A DNA stretch of 64,000 nt, from assembly GCA_027531395.1 (NCBI GenBank), contig JAPZRO010000004.1:62001-126000 (forward strand), given 5' to 3'. Source of the stretch: Porphyrobacter sp. GTDB taxonomy: Bacteria > Pseudomonadota > Alphaproteobacteria > Sphingomonadales > Sphingomonadaceae. The notes beneath the pieces were generated by a model, which searched no databases, was not told the DNA's origin, and was given only the letters and a program-made list of their open reading frames with translations. How positions within the stretch are numbered: position 1 is the first letter of the stretch; each line of letters opens with the position of its first letter. The translations under genes and the position numbers were made by a program. This document shows, piece by piece, positions 47,307-55,588 of the stretch.

Positions 47307-48872
47307 TCAGGCCGGGTAGACCGGCAGACCCGTGCAGTTACCCGTCGCGCTGCCGAAGTTCTGGATCGACGAGTTGCAGGTCCAGTTGCCGAAGATGCTG
47401 GTCAGCGCCGCGGCGTTCTGGATCGCGCCGATGAAGGTGCGGTTCGGGAAGAAGCTCGAACGGCCGGCCGCAGCAAACGGGGTGCGGCCGGTTTCGCCCG
47501 TGCCGTTCACCACACCATTGGTGAGGGTGATGGTGAAGGCGAGGTTGTTGTTGGTGCCGCCGTTGATGCGGGCCGCCACGTCGGCGTTGGTGTTGCCTGC
47601 GCCGCCACGGATCGGATCGGTCGCCGGGCAGTCGCCCACCACCGAATCCACGCCGATGATTGCGGCCAGCGTGGCCGGCTCGTCGATCTGGAAGCAGTGG
47701 TTGAGGCCGGCGTTGATGACGCCGTTGGTGAGGCCGAGCGCCGCACCGCCACGTGCCTGGATGACCTGCGGAGCGCCGTCACGCATCACGAAGGTGAAGT
47801 TGTTCACCTGGAAGCGGGTCTGCGGGATCGCGTTCGAGGGGGTGCGGTCGGCGACGTTGGGCGAATCGAGTTCGATGCCGCGGTCACCGGTGGTCGAACG
47901 CTGCACCGCGATCACGGTGTCGAGGTTGACGATCGCGCCGGTGTCGACGTCGAGCGAGTCGTCCGACGCGCCGATGATCGCGAAGTTGCGGGCGTTGAAC
48001 CCGCCGCCGAAGAACTCGACGCCGTCATCCGAGCTGTTGAACGAGAGGAGGTTCTCGATCACGGTGCCCGAACCCGCGCCGCCGGTGGTCAGCGACTGGA
48101 GTTCGTTGTTCGGCGCCAGTTCGAAGCCCGAGAAGCGGATCTGGTTGAAGCGGAACGAGCCCGAGCTGTCGGCCGCGTTGGCGCCGCCGAACGGGGTGGC
48201 GACCGCAGCGCCTTCGAGGCGGCCTTCGCAGGTCGGGTTGTTGGTCGGCGCGGCCGAGGTGTTGAACACGCCGGTCGAGCAGTCCGAGATCGGCGCGCGG
48301 CCGAGCAGCACGACGCCGCCCCACTGCTGCTGGCTGTTGTCGTTGGCGAGGCCGAGGATGTTGTCGCGGCTGGTCCAGATGATCGGACGCTCGGAGGTGC
48401 CGTTCGACTGGATCGCGTTGCCGCGGTTGACGACGAGGTAGGAATCCTGCTGGCCGAACAGGATCACGCCCGGCTCGACCGTCAGGGTGACAGTGGTGCC
48501 GGTGCTGGAGAAGCCGCGGTCGGTGCCGACATCGACACGGCCGTTGATCTGGTAGACCAGCCCGCGGATGAAGGGGAGGTTGTCGGTCGAGGTGAAGCGC
48601 GCCGGCAGCTGGCACACGCGGTAGGTGCCGGTCGGGCCCGAGATGGTGCCGGCATCGACCAGACCGCCCGAGGTGGCGATGGTCGGGCAGCCCGCAGCCG
48701 GGGTCACCAGCGACTGGGTCGGCGTGGGGGTCGGCGTCGGGGTGGGCGACGGGGTCGGGTTGTTGATGATGATGTTGCCGCCGGTGCCGGGCGAGACGAT
48801 TTCGTCCGCGCCGCAGCCGGCCAGAGCCACGAGGCTGCAACCCAGAACGAGAGTGCGTTGAATGTTTTTCAC
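47307..48872 (-). CDS. Secreted lipoprotein with Pro-Thr linker, unknown function
   Basis: The product starts at GTG 48872 (AGGGGA about 9 bases upstream). It has the leader VKNIQRTLVLGCSLVALAGC with a lipobox Cys at 20, then a PTPSPTPTPTPTPTQ linker (about residues 35-50). The rest, to 521, is Gly/Asn-rich with repeated short beta-type stretches such as GFNARNFAIIGASDDSLDVD. It suggests a right-handed parallel beta-helix. Several cysteines occur late (CEGR, CPATD, CNSS). Proteins like this often travel with sphingomonad TonB receptors. The role is unknown. The frame continues 36 residues upstream, but the lipobox decides the start. Confidence 0.8.
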   Translation of the reverse strand: MKNIQRTLVLGCSLVALAGCGADEIVSPGTGGNIIINNPTPSPTPTPTPTPTQSLVTPAAGCPTIATSGGLVDAGTISGPTGTYRVCQLPARFTSTDNLPFIRGLVYQINGRVDVGTDRGFSSTGTTVTLTVEPGVILFGQQDSYLVVNRGNAIQSNGTSERPIIWTSRDNILGLANDNSQQQWGGVVLLGRAPISDCSTGVFNTSAAPTNNPTCEGRLEGAAVATPFGGANAADSSGSFRFNQIRFSGFELAPNNELQSLTTGGAGSGTVIENLLSFNSSDDGVEFFGGGFNARNFAIIGASDDSLDVDTGAIVNLDTVIAVQRSTTGDRGIELDSPNVADRTPSNAIPQTRFQVNNFTFVMRDGAPQVIQARGGAALGLTNGVINAGLNHCFQIDEPATLAAIIGVDSVVGDCPATDPIRGGAGNTNADVAARINGGTNNNLAFTITLTNGVVNGTGETGRTPFAAAGRSSFFPNRTFIGAIQNAAALTSIFGNWTCNSSIQNFGSATGNCTGLPVYPA

Positions 48873-48978
48873 AGCGAGCGGTCCCCTGAAAAGCCGAGAA
48901 TCGATGAACGCGCGGACAACGGAAGATTCGAAGGCGCGCCGCTTCGCTAGGGGTGCTGCGTGACAGAATTCTTGCAGC

Positions 48979-49006
48979 ATTACAGCTGCATGGCATTTGC
49001 TGTAAT
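48979..49006. promoter_or_regulatory. ATTACAGC-N12-GCTGTAAT inverted repeat upstream of the lipoprotein
   Basis: Perfect eight-base arms (48979-48986 and 48999-49006) with a 12-base spacer lie 107 bases before the lipoprotein start, in the AT-rich 322-base gap to the divergent TPR gene. The shape suggests an operator for a dimeric regulator, which is unknown. Nothing else in this gap is recognisable beyond AT-rich promoter sequence. Confidence 0.5.
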
Positions 49007-49194
49007 ATGACCGAAGAAAGACAAATATGACAAAGCGCGATTGCGCCGAAATCGCGATTGTTACAGTTTGGCGTGAATATAAATCAGTTACTTACGCCGT
49101 TAAATTGCAGAAAAATTACAATGTTACGGTTTTGTTGCATCAAGCCCTCTTGTGAGTCATTCTGCATCTCACACGGAAAGAGGAGCCTGTGCCC

Positions 49195-49596
49195 ATGTCT
49201 GTCACCCTGTTCGCGATGGCCCTGATGGCCGCCACGCCGCAAGCCGCCGACACCGGCGCTGCTCTGGCTTCGGCCGGTGAGGGCGGGGAACTTGCCGCGC
49301 AGACCCTCGCAGCCGGGCGCGAGGAGGAAGCGCTGGCGGTGCTCCAGCGCGCGAGCGCGGCCGATCCGCATGATCCTGCGGTGCTGATCAACCTCGGCAT
49401 CGCCTATGCGCACAAGGGTGATGACGTGAAGGCCCGCGCAGCCTTTGAAGCGGCGCTGACCTGCCACGAGGTGGTCGAGCTCGACACCGCTGATGGCAGT
49501 GCCACCGATTCGCGCCGTCTGGCGCGCAAGGCGCTCAGGATGCTCGATCGCGGCGAATTCCGTCCGCGCAGCGAACAGCTGACCTATCGCGATTGA
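49195..49596 (+). CDS. Small secreted TPR-repeat protein
   Basis: The 133-residue protein starts at ATG 49195 with AAGAGGAG 9 bases upstream. A GTG 6 bases earlier is an alternative. A short hydrophobic N-terminus (MSVTLFAMALMAATPQAADT) looks like a signal peptide with cleavage near PQAA. TPR-type helices (EEALAVLQRASAADPHDPAV and LINLGIAYAHKGDDVKARAA) follow, with one Cys in ALTCHEV. Its neighbours are a lipoprotein/TonB-receptor pair and the T4SS unit. A specific job cannot be read. Confidence 0.8.
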   Translation: MSVTLFAMALMAATPQAADTGAALASAGEGGELAAQTLAAGREEEALAVLQRASAADPHDPAVLINLGIAYAHKGDDVKARAAFEAALTCHEVVELDTADGSATDSRRLARKALRMLDRGEFRPRSEQLTYRD

Positions 49597-49771
49597 AGTC
49601 AAGTCGCGCTGAGCGCGACGCGCCCGGGTTCGCGCCAGCGAACCTCTATATAAGGCCTGACGCGGCCCTCGGGTCGCACCGAACCGCAAGCACGGGCGGG
49701 TTGCCGGGGGAGGCGATCCGCCCGTTCTGCTGTCCGGCAAAGGGTCCGCGCGCCAGAGCCGTTTCGCAAGA

Positions 49772-49789
49772 CTGTCACCCGCTTGTCAT
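49772..49789 (+). promoter_or_regulatory. Pho-box-like element upstream of the type IV secretion genes
   Basis: CTGTCAC-CCGC-TTGTCAT is a direct heptamer repeat with 11-base period, close to the Pho box CTGTCAT-N4-CTGTCAT. It lies 41 bases before the virB1-like start, with TAGGTTAGACAT following that could hold a -10. This 233-base gap has no gene. Confidence 0.6.
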
Positions 49790-49829
49790 TTAGGTTAGAC
49801 ATTGGGGAGACATTCCGGAGGGCCTTGGA

Positions 49830-50480
49830 ATGATTCTCGCCGCGGCACGCCGCGTTACCATTGCTGCCATGCTGCTGACCGCCGCGAGCGCGGCGCATGC
49901 CGACGTGCTCGAACTGGGCGCGGAGGGTGCGCGCTGGGTGGCCGGGCCGCTCGCGGGACGACCGGCGACCGGCGAGGCCGCGGCCGCACCCATTGCCGAG
50001 GCCGCTGCCGCTCCTGTCATGGTCGAAGGCGTGATGCTGCCCGATTCGGTCATCTCCGATCCCGCGCGCCACGCTGCGGGCGTGCCGGCGCGCTATGTCG
50101 CCAAGATCCATGAACTCGCCGCCCGCTTCGATCTTTCGCCCTCGCTGCTCGAAGCGGTGGTGTGGCAGGAGAGCCGCTGGCGCGAGAACGCGGTCTCGCC
50201 GGTGGGCGCACGCGGGCTGGCCCAGTTGATGCCGGGCACGGCGCGCTATCTCGGGGTCGATTCCTCCGACCCGTTCCAGAATCTCGAGGGCGGGGCGCGC
50301 TACCTGCGCGAACAGCTCGACCGCTTCGACGGCGATCTCGAAAAGGCGCTCGCCGCCTACAACGCCGGCCCGGGACGGGTCGAGCGCGCGGGCGGCATTC
50401 CCAATATCCGCGAGACCCAGAACTATGTGGCGGCCATCATGGGCCGCCTCGCCAGCCATTCGCGACCCGCAGGCCAGTAG
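49830..50480 (+). CDS. virB1: Lytic transglycosylase, VirB1-like
   Basis: A 216-residue periplasmic murein hydrolase that would open peptidoglycan for T4SS assembly. It has a signal peptide (AHA-DVLELG near residue 24), an Ala-rich spacer (46-62), then a Slt domain with catalytic E114 in VVWQESRW. VSPVGARGLAQLMPGTARYL and LAAYNAGPGRVE follow. The start at ATG 49830 is preceded by ACATTCCGGAGGG, a fair ribosome site. It heads the virB unit; virB2 follows after 27 bases. Confidence 0.9.
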   Translation: MILAAARRVTIAAMLLTAASAAHADVLELGAEGARWVAGPLAGRPATGEAAAAPIAEAAAAPVMVEGVMLPDSVISDPARHAAGVPARYVAKIHELAARFDLSPSLLEAVVWQESRWRENAVSPVGARGLAQLMPGTARYLGVDSSDPFQNLEGGARYLREQLDRFDGDLEKALAAYNAGPGRVERAGGIPNIRETQNYVAAIMGRLASHSRPAGQ

Positions 50481-50507
50481 TCTGGGCGCGACACCATAAT
50501 CAGGACG

Positions 50508-50831
50508 ATGAGACACTTGATGACTTCGCTTTCCCGCCTTTCCGCCCGCTTCTCCGCGCTGCTCACGCTGGCGCTCGCACCGAGCGCTGCTCTGGCACAA
50601 ACCGCCGATCCGGCCGGCTCGGGCCCGATCAACAACGCGCTGCTGTGGCTCCAGGGCACCTTGCTGGGCACCGTGGCGACCGTGATTGCCGTCATGGCGG
50701 TCGCCTCGATCGGCTTCATGATGCTCACCGGCCGGATGAACTGGCGCTTCGGCGCGACTGTCATCATCGGCGTGTTCATCCTGTTCGGCGCGACCACCAT
50801 CGTCGCCGGCATCCAGTCGGCAGCCGGCTGA
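50508..50831 (+). CDS. virB2: T4SS major pilin-like protein VirB2/TrbC
   Basis: The 107-residue protein has a long signal peptide (about residues 1-30, cleavage near ALA-QTADP), then two hydrophobic helices (WLQGTLLGTVATVIAVMAVA and NWRFGATVIIGVFILFGATT). This is the classical VirB2/TrbC pilin layout. ATG 50508 has AGGACG 2-5 bases upstream; ATG 50520 is an alternative. Its stop overlaps the virB3 start (TGATG). Confidence 0.85.
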   Translation: MRHLMTSLSRLSARFSALLTLALAPSAALAQTADPAGSGPINNALLWLQGTLLGTVATVIAVMAVASIGFMMLTGRMNWRFGATVIIGVFILFGATTIVAGIQSAAG

Positions 50832-51115
50832 TGAGCGACCTCGTCCGCCACCCTGTCCACCGCGCGCTCACCCGGCCGCAGATGTTCGCGGGCGTGACGA
50901 TGAACTTTTTCATCATCAACCTGATGGTGACGACGATCGCCTTCCTGATCCTCAAGAGCTGGTGGATCCTGCCGGTTCCGGCGGTGATGCACGTGATCGG
51001 CTATTTCGCCTCGCTGCGCGAGCCGCGCATCTTCGACCTGTGGATCACGAAGGTTTCGAAGTGCCCGCGCGTTCCCAATTTCAAACGCTGGGGATGCAAT
51101 TCCTATGCCCCGTAA
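50831..51115 (+). CDS. virB3: T4SS inner-membrane protein VirB3
   Basis: A 94-residue small protein with the VirB3 pattern: HPVHRALTRPQMFAGV (residues 7-22), then two adjacent spans, MNFFIINLMVTTIAFLI and SWWILPVPAVMHVIG. VirB3 docks the pilin/ATPase interface. ATG 50831 overlaps the virB2 stop and its end overlaps virB4 by 11 bases. Confidence 0.88.
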   Translation: MSDLVRHPVHRALTRPQMFAGVTMNFFIINLMVTTIAFLILKSWWILPVPAVMHVIGYFASLREPRIFDLWITKVSKCPRVPNFKRWGCNSYAP

Positions 51116-53534
51116 ATGGATCGGTGCCGCCGCCTGGAGCGCGAAGGAAGCCAAGGTCGGCGACCGCCTGCCCTATGCCCGGCTGATCGACGAGAACACC
51201 GTGCTGCTGCGCGATGGCTCCGTCATGAGTGCCATTCAGGTGCCGGGCCTGCTGTTCGAGACCGAGGATTCGGACGCGCTCAACGCCCACGCCGCCACCC
51301 GCGAGGTGATGCTCCGCTCGACGCTCGATGCGCGCTTCGTGATGTATCACCACGTCATCCGCCGCCGGGTGGAAGTGGAGCTCGACGCCGAATTCCCCGA
51401 TGCCCTGTCGCGCCATATCGACGCGCGCTGGAAGCAGCGGCTGGCGGGCGGATCGCTGTTCATCAACGACCAGTTCGTGACCCTCATCCGCCGCCCCGCG
51501 CGCGGCAAGACGGGCCTGCCCGAGCGCTTCTCGAAGATGTTCTCGCGCGCCGGGCAAGACGAGCTGGAGGCCGATTCCAAGGACCTGCGCAGCCTCAAGG
51601 CCGCGATCACTGGGCTGGTCGCCAGCTTGCAGAATTACGGCGCGGCGGTGCTGGGTGACTATCAGGCCCCCGGTTCCAGCGGCACCAATTCGGAAATGCT
51701 CGAGCTGCTTTCGGCGCTCTACAATGGCGAGATGCGGCCCGTGCGCCGCCCGTCGCCCGAGACCGATATCGGCCACATGCTGCCCTATCGCCGCGCGAGC
51801 TTCGGGCTCGACGCGATGGAGCTGCGCGGCTCGGCGGCGCCCGATTTCGCCGCGATCCTCGGGCTCAAGGACTATCCCGAGGCGACCTCGCCCGGGCTGC
51901 TCGACAATCTCCTGCGCCTGCCGTTCGAGATGGTCGTCACCGAAAGCTACGCCCCCAACGAGCGCACCACCGCCAAGGAGCGGATCGACCTCGCGCTGCG
52001 CCGCTCGCGCTCGGTCGATGAAGAGGCCGCCGCCGAACGCGCCGACATGCTCGCCGCGCGCGATGCGCTGGGCAATGGAGCGGTGGGCTTTGGCGACCAT
52101 CACCTCACCGTGCTGGTGCGCGAAACCACGCTGCCGCGCCTCGATGACGCGATGGCGGCCTGCGCCGCCGCCCTGGCCGATACCGGCGCGATCGCGGTGC
52201 GCGAGGACACCAATCTCGAACCCGCCTTCTGGGCGCAGTTCCCCGGCAACGAGGAATATATCGTGCGCCGCGCGCTGATTTCCTCGGCCAATATGGCAGG
52301 CTTCGGGAGCTTCCACGGCTTTGCGCTGGGGCAGGCGAGCGGCAACCACTGGGGCGATGCGGTGACCCTGCTGGAGACCACCAGCGCCACGCCGTTCTTC
52401 TTCAACTTCCACCACGGCGACCTTGGCAATTTCTCGGTGATCGGGCCGAGCGGCTCGGGCAAGACCGTGGTGATGAACTTCCTCGCCGCGCAGGCGCAGA
52501 AGTTCAAACCGCGCACCATCCTGTTCGACAAGGATCGCGGGGCGGAGCTGTTCATTCGCGGGATCGGCGGGCGCTATGACCGGATCGCGCCGGGCCAGCC
52601 CACCGGCTTCAACCCGCTGAGCCTGCCCGACACGCCTGCCAACCGCGCCTTCCTGCGCGACTGGCTGGCGGTGCTCCTGAAAGCTGACGGGCCAGAGGAA
52701 TTCGCGACCATCTCCGCCGCGGTCGATGCGACCTATGCGAACGATCCCTCGCTGCGGCGCTTGCGCCACTTCAAGGAGTTGCTGGCCGGGGCCCGCCGTC
52801 CCGAGCCGGGCGATCTGGCTGATCGGCTGGCGGCGTGGATCGGAGAGGGCGAGCACGCCTGGTTGTTCGACAATGCGCGCGATCTGCTCGATCTCGAAAC
52901 CCGCGTGCTGGGCTTCGACATGACCGCGCTGCTCGAAAACCCGCGCCTGCGCACGCCGACCATGATGTACCTGTTCCACCGCATCGACGAGCGGCTGGAC
53001 GGGCAGCCGACCATGATCCTGATCGACGAGGGCTGGAAGGCGCTCGATGACGAGGTCTTCGCCGCGCGCATCCGCGACTGGCTCAAGACGCTGCGCAAGC
53101 GGAACGCGCTGGTCGGGTTCGCCACCCAGTCGGCGCGCGATGCGCTCGACAGCCGCATCTCGACCGCGCTGGTCGAGCAGACCGCGACCATGGTGTTCAT
53201 GCCCAACTCGCGCGCTCGCCCTGAGGATTACTGCGACGGCTTCGGCCTCACGAGCCACGAATTCGCGCTGATCCGCTCGCTGCCCGCCCATTCGCGCTGC
53301 TTCCTCGTGCGCCAGCCGGACGCGAGCGTGGTGGTGCGGCTCGACCTGTCGGGCGCGCCGGAAGTGCTCACCATCCTCTCGGGCCGCGAGAGCGCGGTGC
53401 GCCGTCTCGATCTGCTGCGCGAGGCGGTCGGCGATGCGCCCTCGGCCTGGTATCCCGCGCTCACCGGCCGGCCGTGGCCTGATGGGTCGGCGGTGGACGA
53501 GGATGGCCAGCCCGTGTGGCAGGCGGCGGAATGA
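51105..53534 (+). CDS. virB4: T4SS ATPase VirB4
   Basis: The 809-residue ATPase powers pilin extraction and secretion. It has Walker A GPSGSGKT at 447-454 and Walker B ILIDEGWKAL near 640, with the family motif ATQSARDALDSRISTALVEQ. The length agrees with VirB4/CagE. It begins inside the virB3 end and its stop overlaps virB6 (ATGA), indicating coupled translation of the inner-membrane complex. Confidence 0.95.
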   Translation: MPRKWIGAAAWSAKEAKVGDRLPYARLIDENTVLLRDGSVMSAIQVPGLLFETEDSDALNAHAATREVMLRSTLDARFVMYHHVIRRRVEVELDAEFPDALSRHIDARWKQRLAGGSLFINDQFVTLIRRPARGKTGLPERFSKMFSRAGQDELEADSKDLRSLKAAITGLVASLQNYGAAVLGDYQAPGSSGTNSEMLELLSALYNGEMRPVRRPSPETDIGHMLPYRRASFGLDAMELRGSAAPDFAAILGLKDYPEATSPGLLDNLLRLPFEMVVTESYAPNERTTAKERIDLALRRSRSVDEEAAAERADMLAARDALGNGAVGFGDHHLTVLVRETTLPRLDDAMAACAAALADTGAIAVREDTNLEPAFWAQFPGNEEYIVRRALISSANMAGFGSFHGFALGQASGNHWGDAVTLLETTSATPFFFNFHHGDLGNFSVIGPSGSGKTVVMNFLAAQAQKFKPRTILFDKDRGAELFIRGIGGRYDRIAPGQPTGFNPLSLPDTPANRAFLRDWLAVLLKADGPEEFATISAAVDATYANDPSLRRLRHFKELLAGARRPEPGDLADRLAAWIGEGEHAWLFDNARDLLDLETRVLGFDMTALLENPRLRTPTMMYLFHRIDERLDGQPTMILIDEGWKALDDEVFAARIRDWLKTLRKRNALVGFATQSARDALDSRISTALVEQTATMVFMPNSRARPEDYCDGFGLTSHEFALIRSLPAHSRCFLVRQPDASVVVRLDLSGAPEVLTILSGRESAVRRLDLLREAVGDAPSAWYPALTGRPWPDGSAVDEDGQPVWQAAE

Positions 53535-54733
53535 GCATGGCCTGCGATCTTGCCGCCCAGTCGATGGGCATGGGCGTCTCCGCTGCGCTGACGGCGGTGG
53601 ACTGCATCGCGGCGACCGTCAGCGAACAGGCCTTCAACCGCCTGTTCGGCACCGAGGGCCAGCTCGCCTTCGCGCTGACCCTGCTATTGGGGCTTTACGT
53701 GGGCTTCTTCGGCATCTCGCTGATGCTCGGCCGCTCGAACCTGTCGGTGCGCGCGCTGCTGCCGCGGATGATGACGCTGGGGCTGGTGCTGACCTTCGCC
53801 ACCAGCTTCGTCGCCTTCTCGACCATCTTCTACAACATCTTCATCGGCGGGCCCGACCAGATCGCGGGCATCCTCACCGGCACCAGCGGCGAGAGCGCCA
53901 CGGCCGTCTTCGCGCAGAAGCTCGACGTGGTGTTCCAGGCCGTCCAGCAGGCGACCGGCGACACCAAGGATATCGACGCCTTCTCCCCGCCCGGGATCAT
54001 GTGGATGGGCGCGATGCTGCTCTTGCTGGGCACGGTGGGCCTGCTGGTAACCGCGCGGATCGCGCTCGCGCTGCTGCTCGCGCTGGGGCCGATCTTCGTG
54101 GTGCTGGCGCTGTTCGAAGGCACGCGCGGGCTGTTCACCGGCTGGCTCAAGGGGCTGACGATGATGGCGCTGGCGCCGCTCTTCGCGGTGCTGGGCGGTT
54201 CGATCATGCTCGAACTGGCGGTGCCGGTGCTGGCCGCGCTGGTGGCAGTGCCGGGCCAGATCGACCAGCAGGCGGCGATGGCCTTCTTCCTCGTCGGCTT
54301 CGTCCACGCGTCGCTGATGCTGATGGCGCTGGTGGTTTCGGCGATGATGGTCTCGCGCTGGCAGGTGTTCGGCCTTGTGCCCAGCAAGGAGCGCGGCGCT
54401 GGCGGCGAGAGCCCGCGCGCCTATGCCGCGCCCGCTCCGGCAGCGACCATGCCGCGCAGCACCGCGATCGCGCCCGCCGCCGCCGCCGCGACGACCGCGC
54501 CGCGCCGCGTCGATGTCGGCCCCGCACAGGCGGTGATCGCAGCCGCCAATGACACCGGCCCGGCCGGCACGGTGCGCGAGACCCGCGTCTATGCCACCGG
54601 CGGCGGCGGCGCGCAGGTGACCCTGCTCAATCCCGCCGCCGCGCGCACCCGCGGCATCGGCAACCGCTTCCGTTCCGCCGGCAGCGCCGCGCCCAAGCCC
54701 GCTGCCCCCACGCCCTCGGAGACCTACCAATGA
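53531..54733 (+). CDS. virB6: T4SS polytopic protein VirB6/TrbL
   Basis: The 400-residue protein has six or more spans, including FALTLLLGLYVGFFGISLML, MMTLGLVLTFATSFVAF and MLLLLGTVGLLVTARIALAL. These define the VirB6/TrbL export channel. An Ala/Pro-rich, positively charged cytoplasmic tail (about residues 295-400) follows. ATG 53531 overlaps the virB4 stop; ATG 53537 is possible. The stop overlaps virB9 by 4 bases. Confidence 0.88.
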   Translation: MSMACDLAAQSMGMGVSAALTAVDCIAATVSEQAFNRLFGTEGQLAFALTLLLGLYVGFFGISLMLGRSNLSVRALLPRMMTLGLVLTFATSFVAFSTIFYNIFIGGPDQIAGILTGTSGESATAVFAQKLDVVFQAVQQATGDTKDIDAFSPPGIMWMGAMLLLLGTVGLLVTARIALALLLALGPIFVVLALFEGTRGLFTGWLKGLTMMALAPLFAVLGGSIMLELAVPVLAALVAVPGQIDQQAAMAFFLVGFVHASLMLMALVVSAMMVSRWQVFGLVPSKERGAGGESPRAYAAPAPAATMPRSTAIAPAAAAATTAPRRVDVGPAQAVIAAANDTGPAGTVRETRVYATGGGGAQVTLLNPAAARTRGIGNRFRSAGSAAPKPAAPTPSETYQ

Positions 54734-55551
54734 CCCGCGCCGGCCTCTTTCGGCTGACCCTTTCCGCTGCTGCCCTGGCGCTTTCCGCGCCCGCGCTGGC
54801 CGATGATCCGCGCCTCAAGACGCTCGTGTTTGACGAGGCGCAGGTGGTGCGGATCGACGGCAAGGTGCTGGTGCAGACCACCATCAAGTTCGCCCCCGAC
54901 GAGGTGATCGAGAATGTCGCGATCGGGGATTCGACCGCGTGGCAGGTGCAGCCCAACAAGGCGCAGACGATCCTGTTCGTGAAGCCGCTGGAGCCGACCG
55001 CGCGCACCAACATGACGGTGGTGACCGATAAGCGCACCTATTTGTTCGATCTCGTCGCCAGCCCGAAGAACGCCGCGCTCTACGTGCTCCAGTTCCGCTA
55101 TCCGGACCTCGAGAAAGCCGCCGAGGAAGCGCGCCTTGCCGCCGCGGCCGAGGCAGAGGCCGAGGCCCTGCGCGCCAAGGCCGATCCGGCCGAGCTGGCA
55201 GCGGCGAAAGACCCCTATGCGGTGGTCGATCCGGCCAGTCTCAACTTCGAATGGGCCAGCGCCGGCACGCCCGAACTGCTGCCCTCCAAGGCCTTCGACG
55301 ACGGCTCGGCGGTGTTCCTCACCTGGCCTGCCGGAACCGCGATCCCGGCCGTTCTGGTCATGAACGAGGACGGCGAGGAAGGCCCGGTCAACTTCACCGT
55401 GCGCGGCGAGACCGTGGTGGTCGACGGCGTGCCGCCGCAGATCATCCTGCGTTCGGGCCGCGACACCGCGACGCTCACCAATATCGGACCCGATGCGGTC
55501 TCCGCCCGCAGCGCCGGCCTCAGCGGCGCGCGCAAGAAGGGGGCGAAGTGA
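54730..55551 (+). CDS. virB9: T4SS outer-complex protein VirB9/TrbG
   Basis: The 273-residue periplasmic protein has a signal peptide (PALA-DDPRLK near residue 25), an N-terminal domain with TTIKFAPDEVIENVAIGDST and LFVKPLEPTARTNMTVVTDK, and a C-terminal beta domain ending in SARKKGAK-like basic residues. A coiled Ala/Glu stretch (EKAAEEARLAAAAEAEAEAL, about 127-147) separates them. With VirB10 it forms the core channel. No virB7 lipoprotein gene lies next to it. Confidence 0.92.
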   Translation: MTRAGLFRLTLSAAALALSAPALADDPRLKTLVFDEAQVVRIDGKVLVQTTIKFAPDEVIENVAIGDSTAWQVQPNKAQTILFVKPLEPTARTNMTVVTDKRTYLFDLVASPKNAALYVLQFRYPDLEKAAEEARLAAAAEAEAEALRAKADPAELAAAKDPYAVVDPASLNFEWASAGTPELLPSKAFDDGSAVFLTWPAGTAIPAVLVMNEDGEEGPVNFTVRGETVVVDGVPPQIILRSGRDTATLTNIGPDAVSARSAGLSGARKKGAK

Positions 55552-55588
55552 TGCCCACCCCATTCCATCCTGTCAGGGAGTCCCGTTG

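Noticed and set aside
47229-48950. A 573-codon plus-strand open frame antisense to the lipoprotein gene
   Set aside because: It has no signal or domain and is Arg/Asp/Gly-rich. The minus frame has a lipobox and linker.
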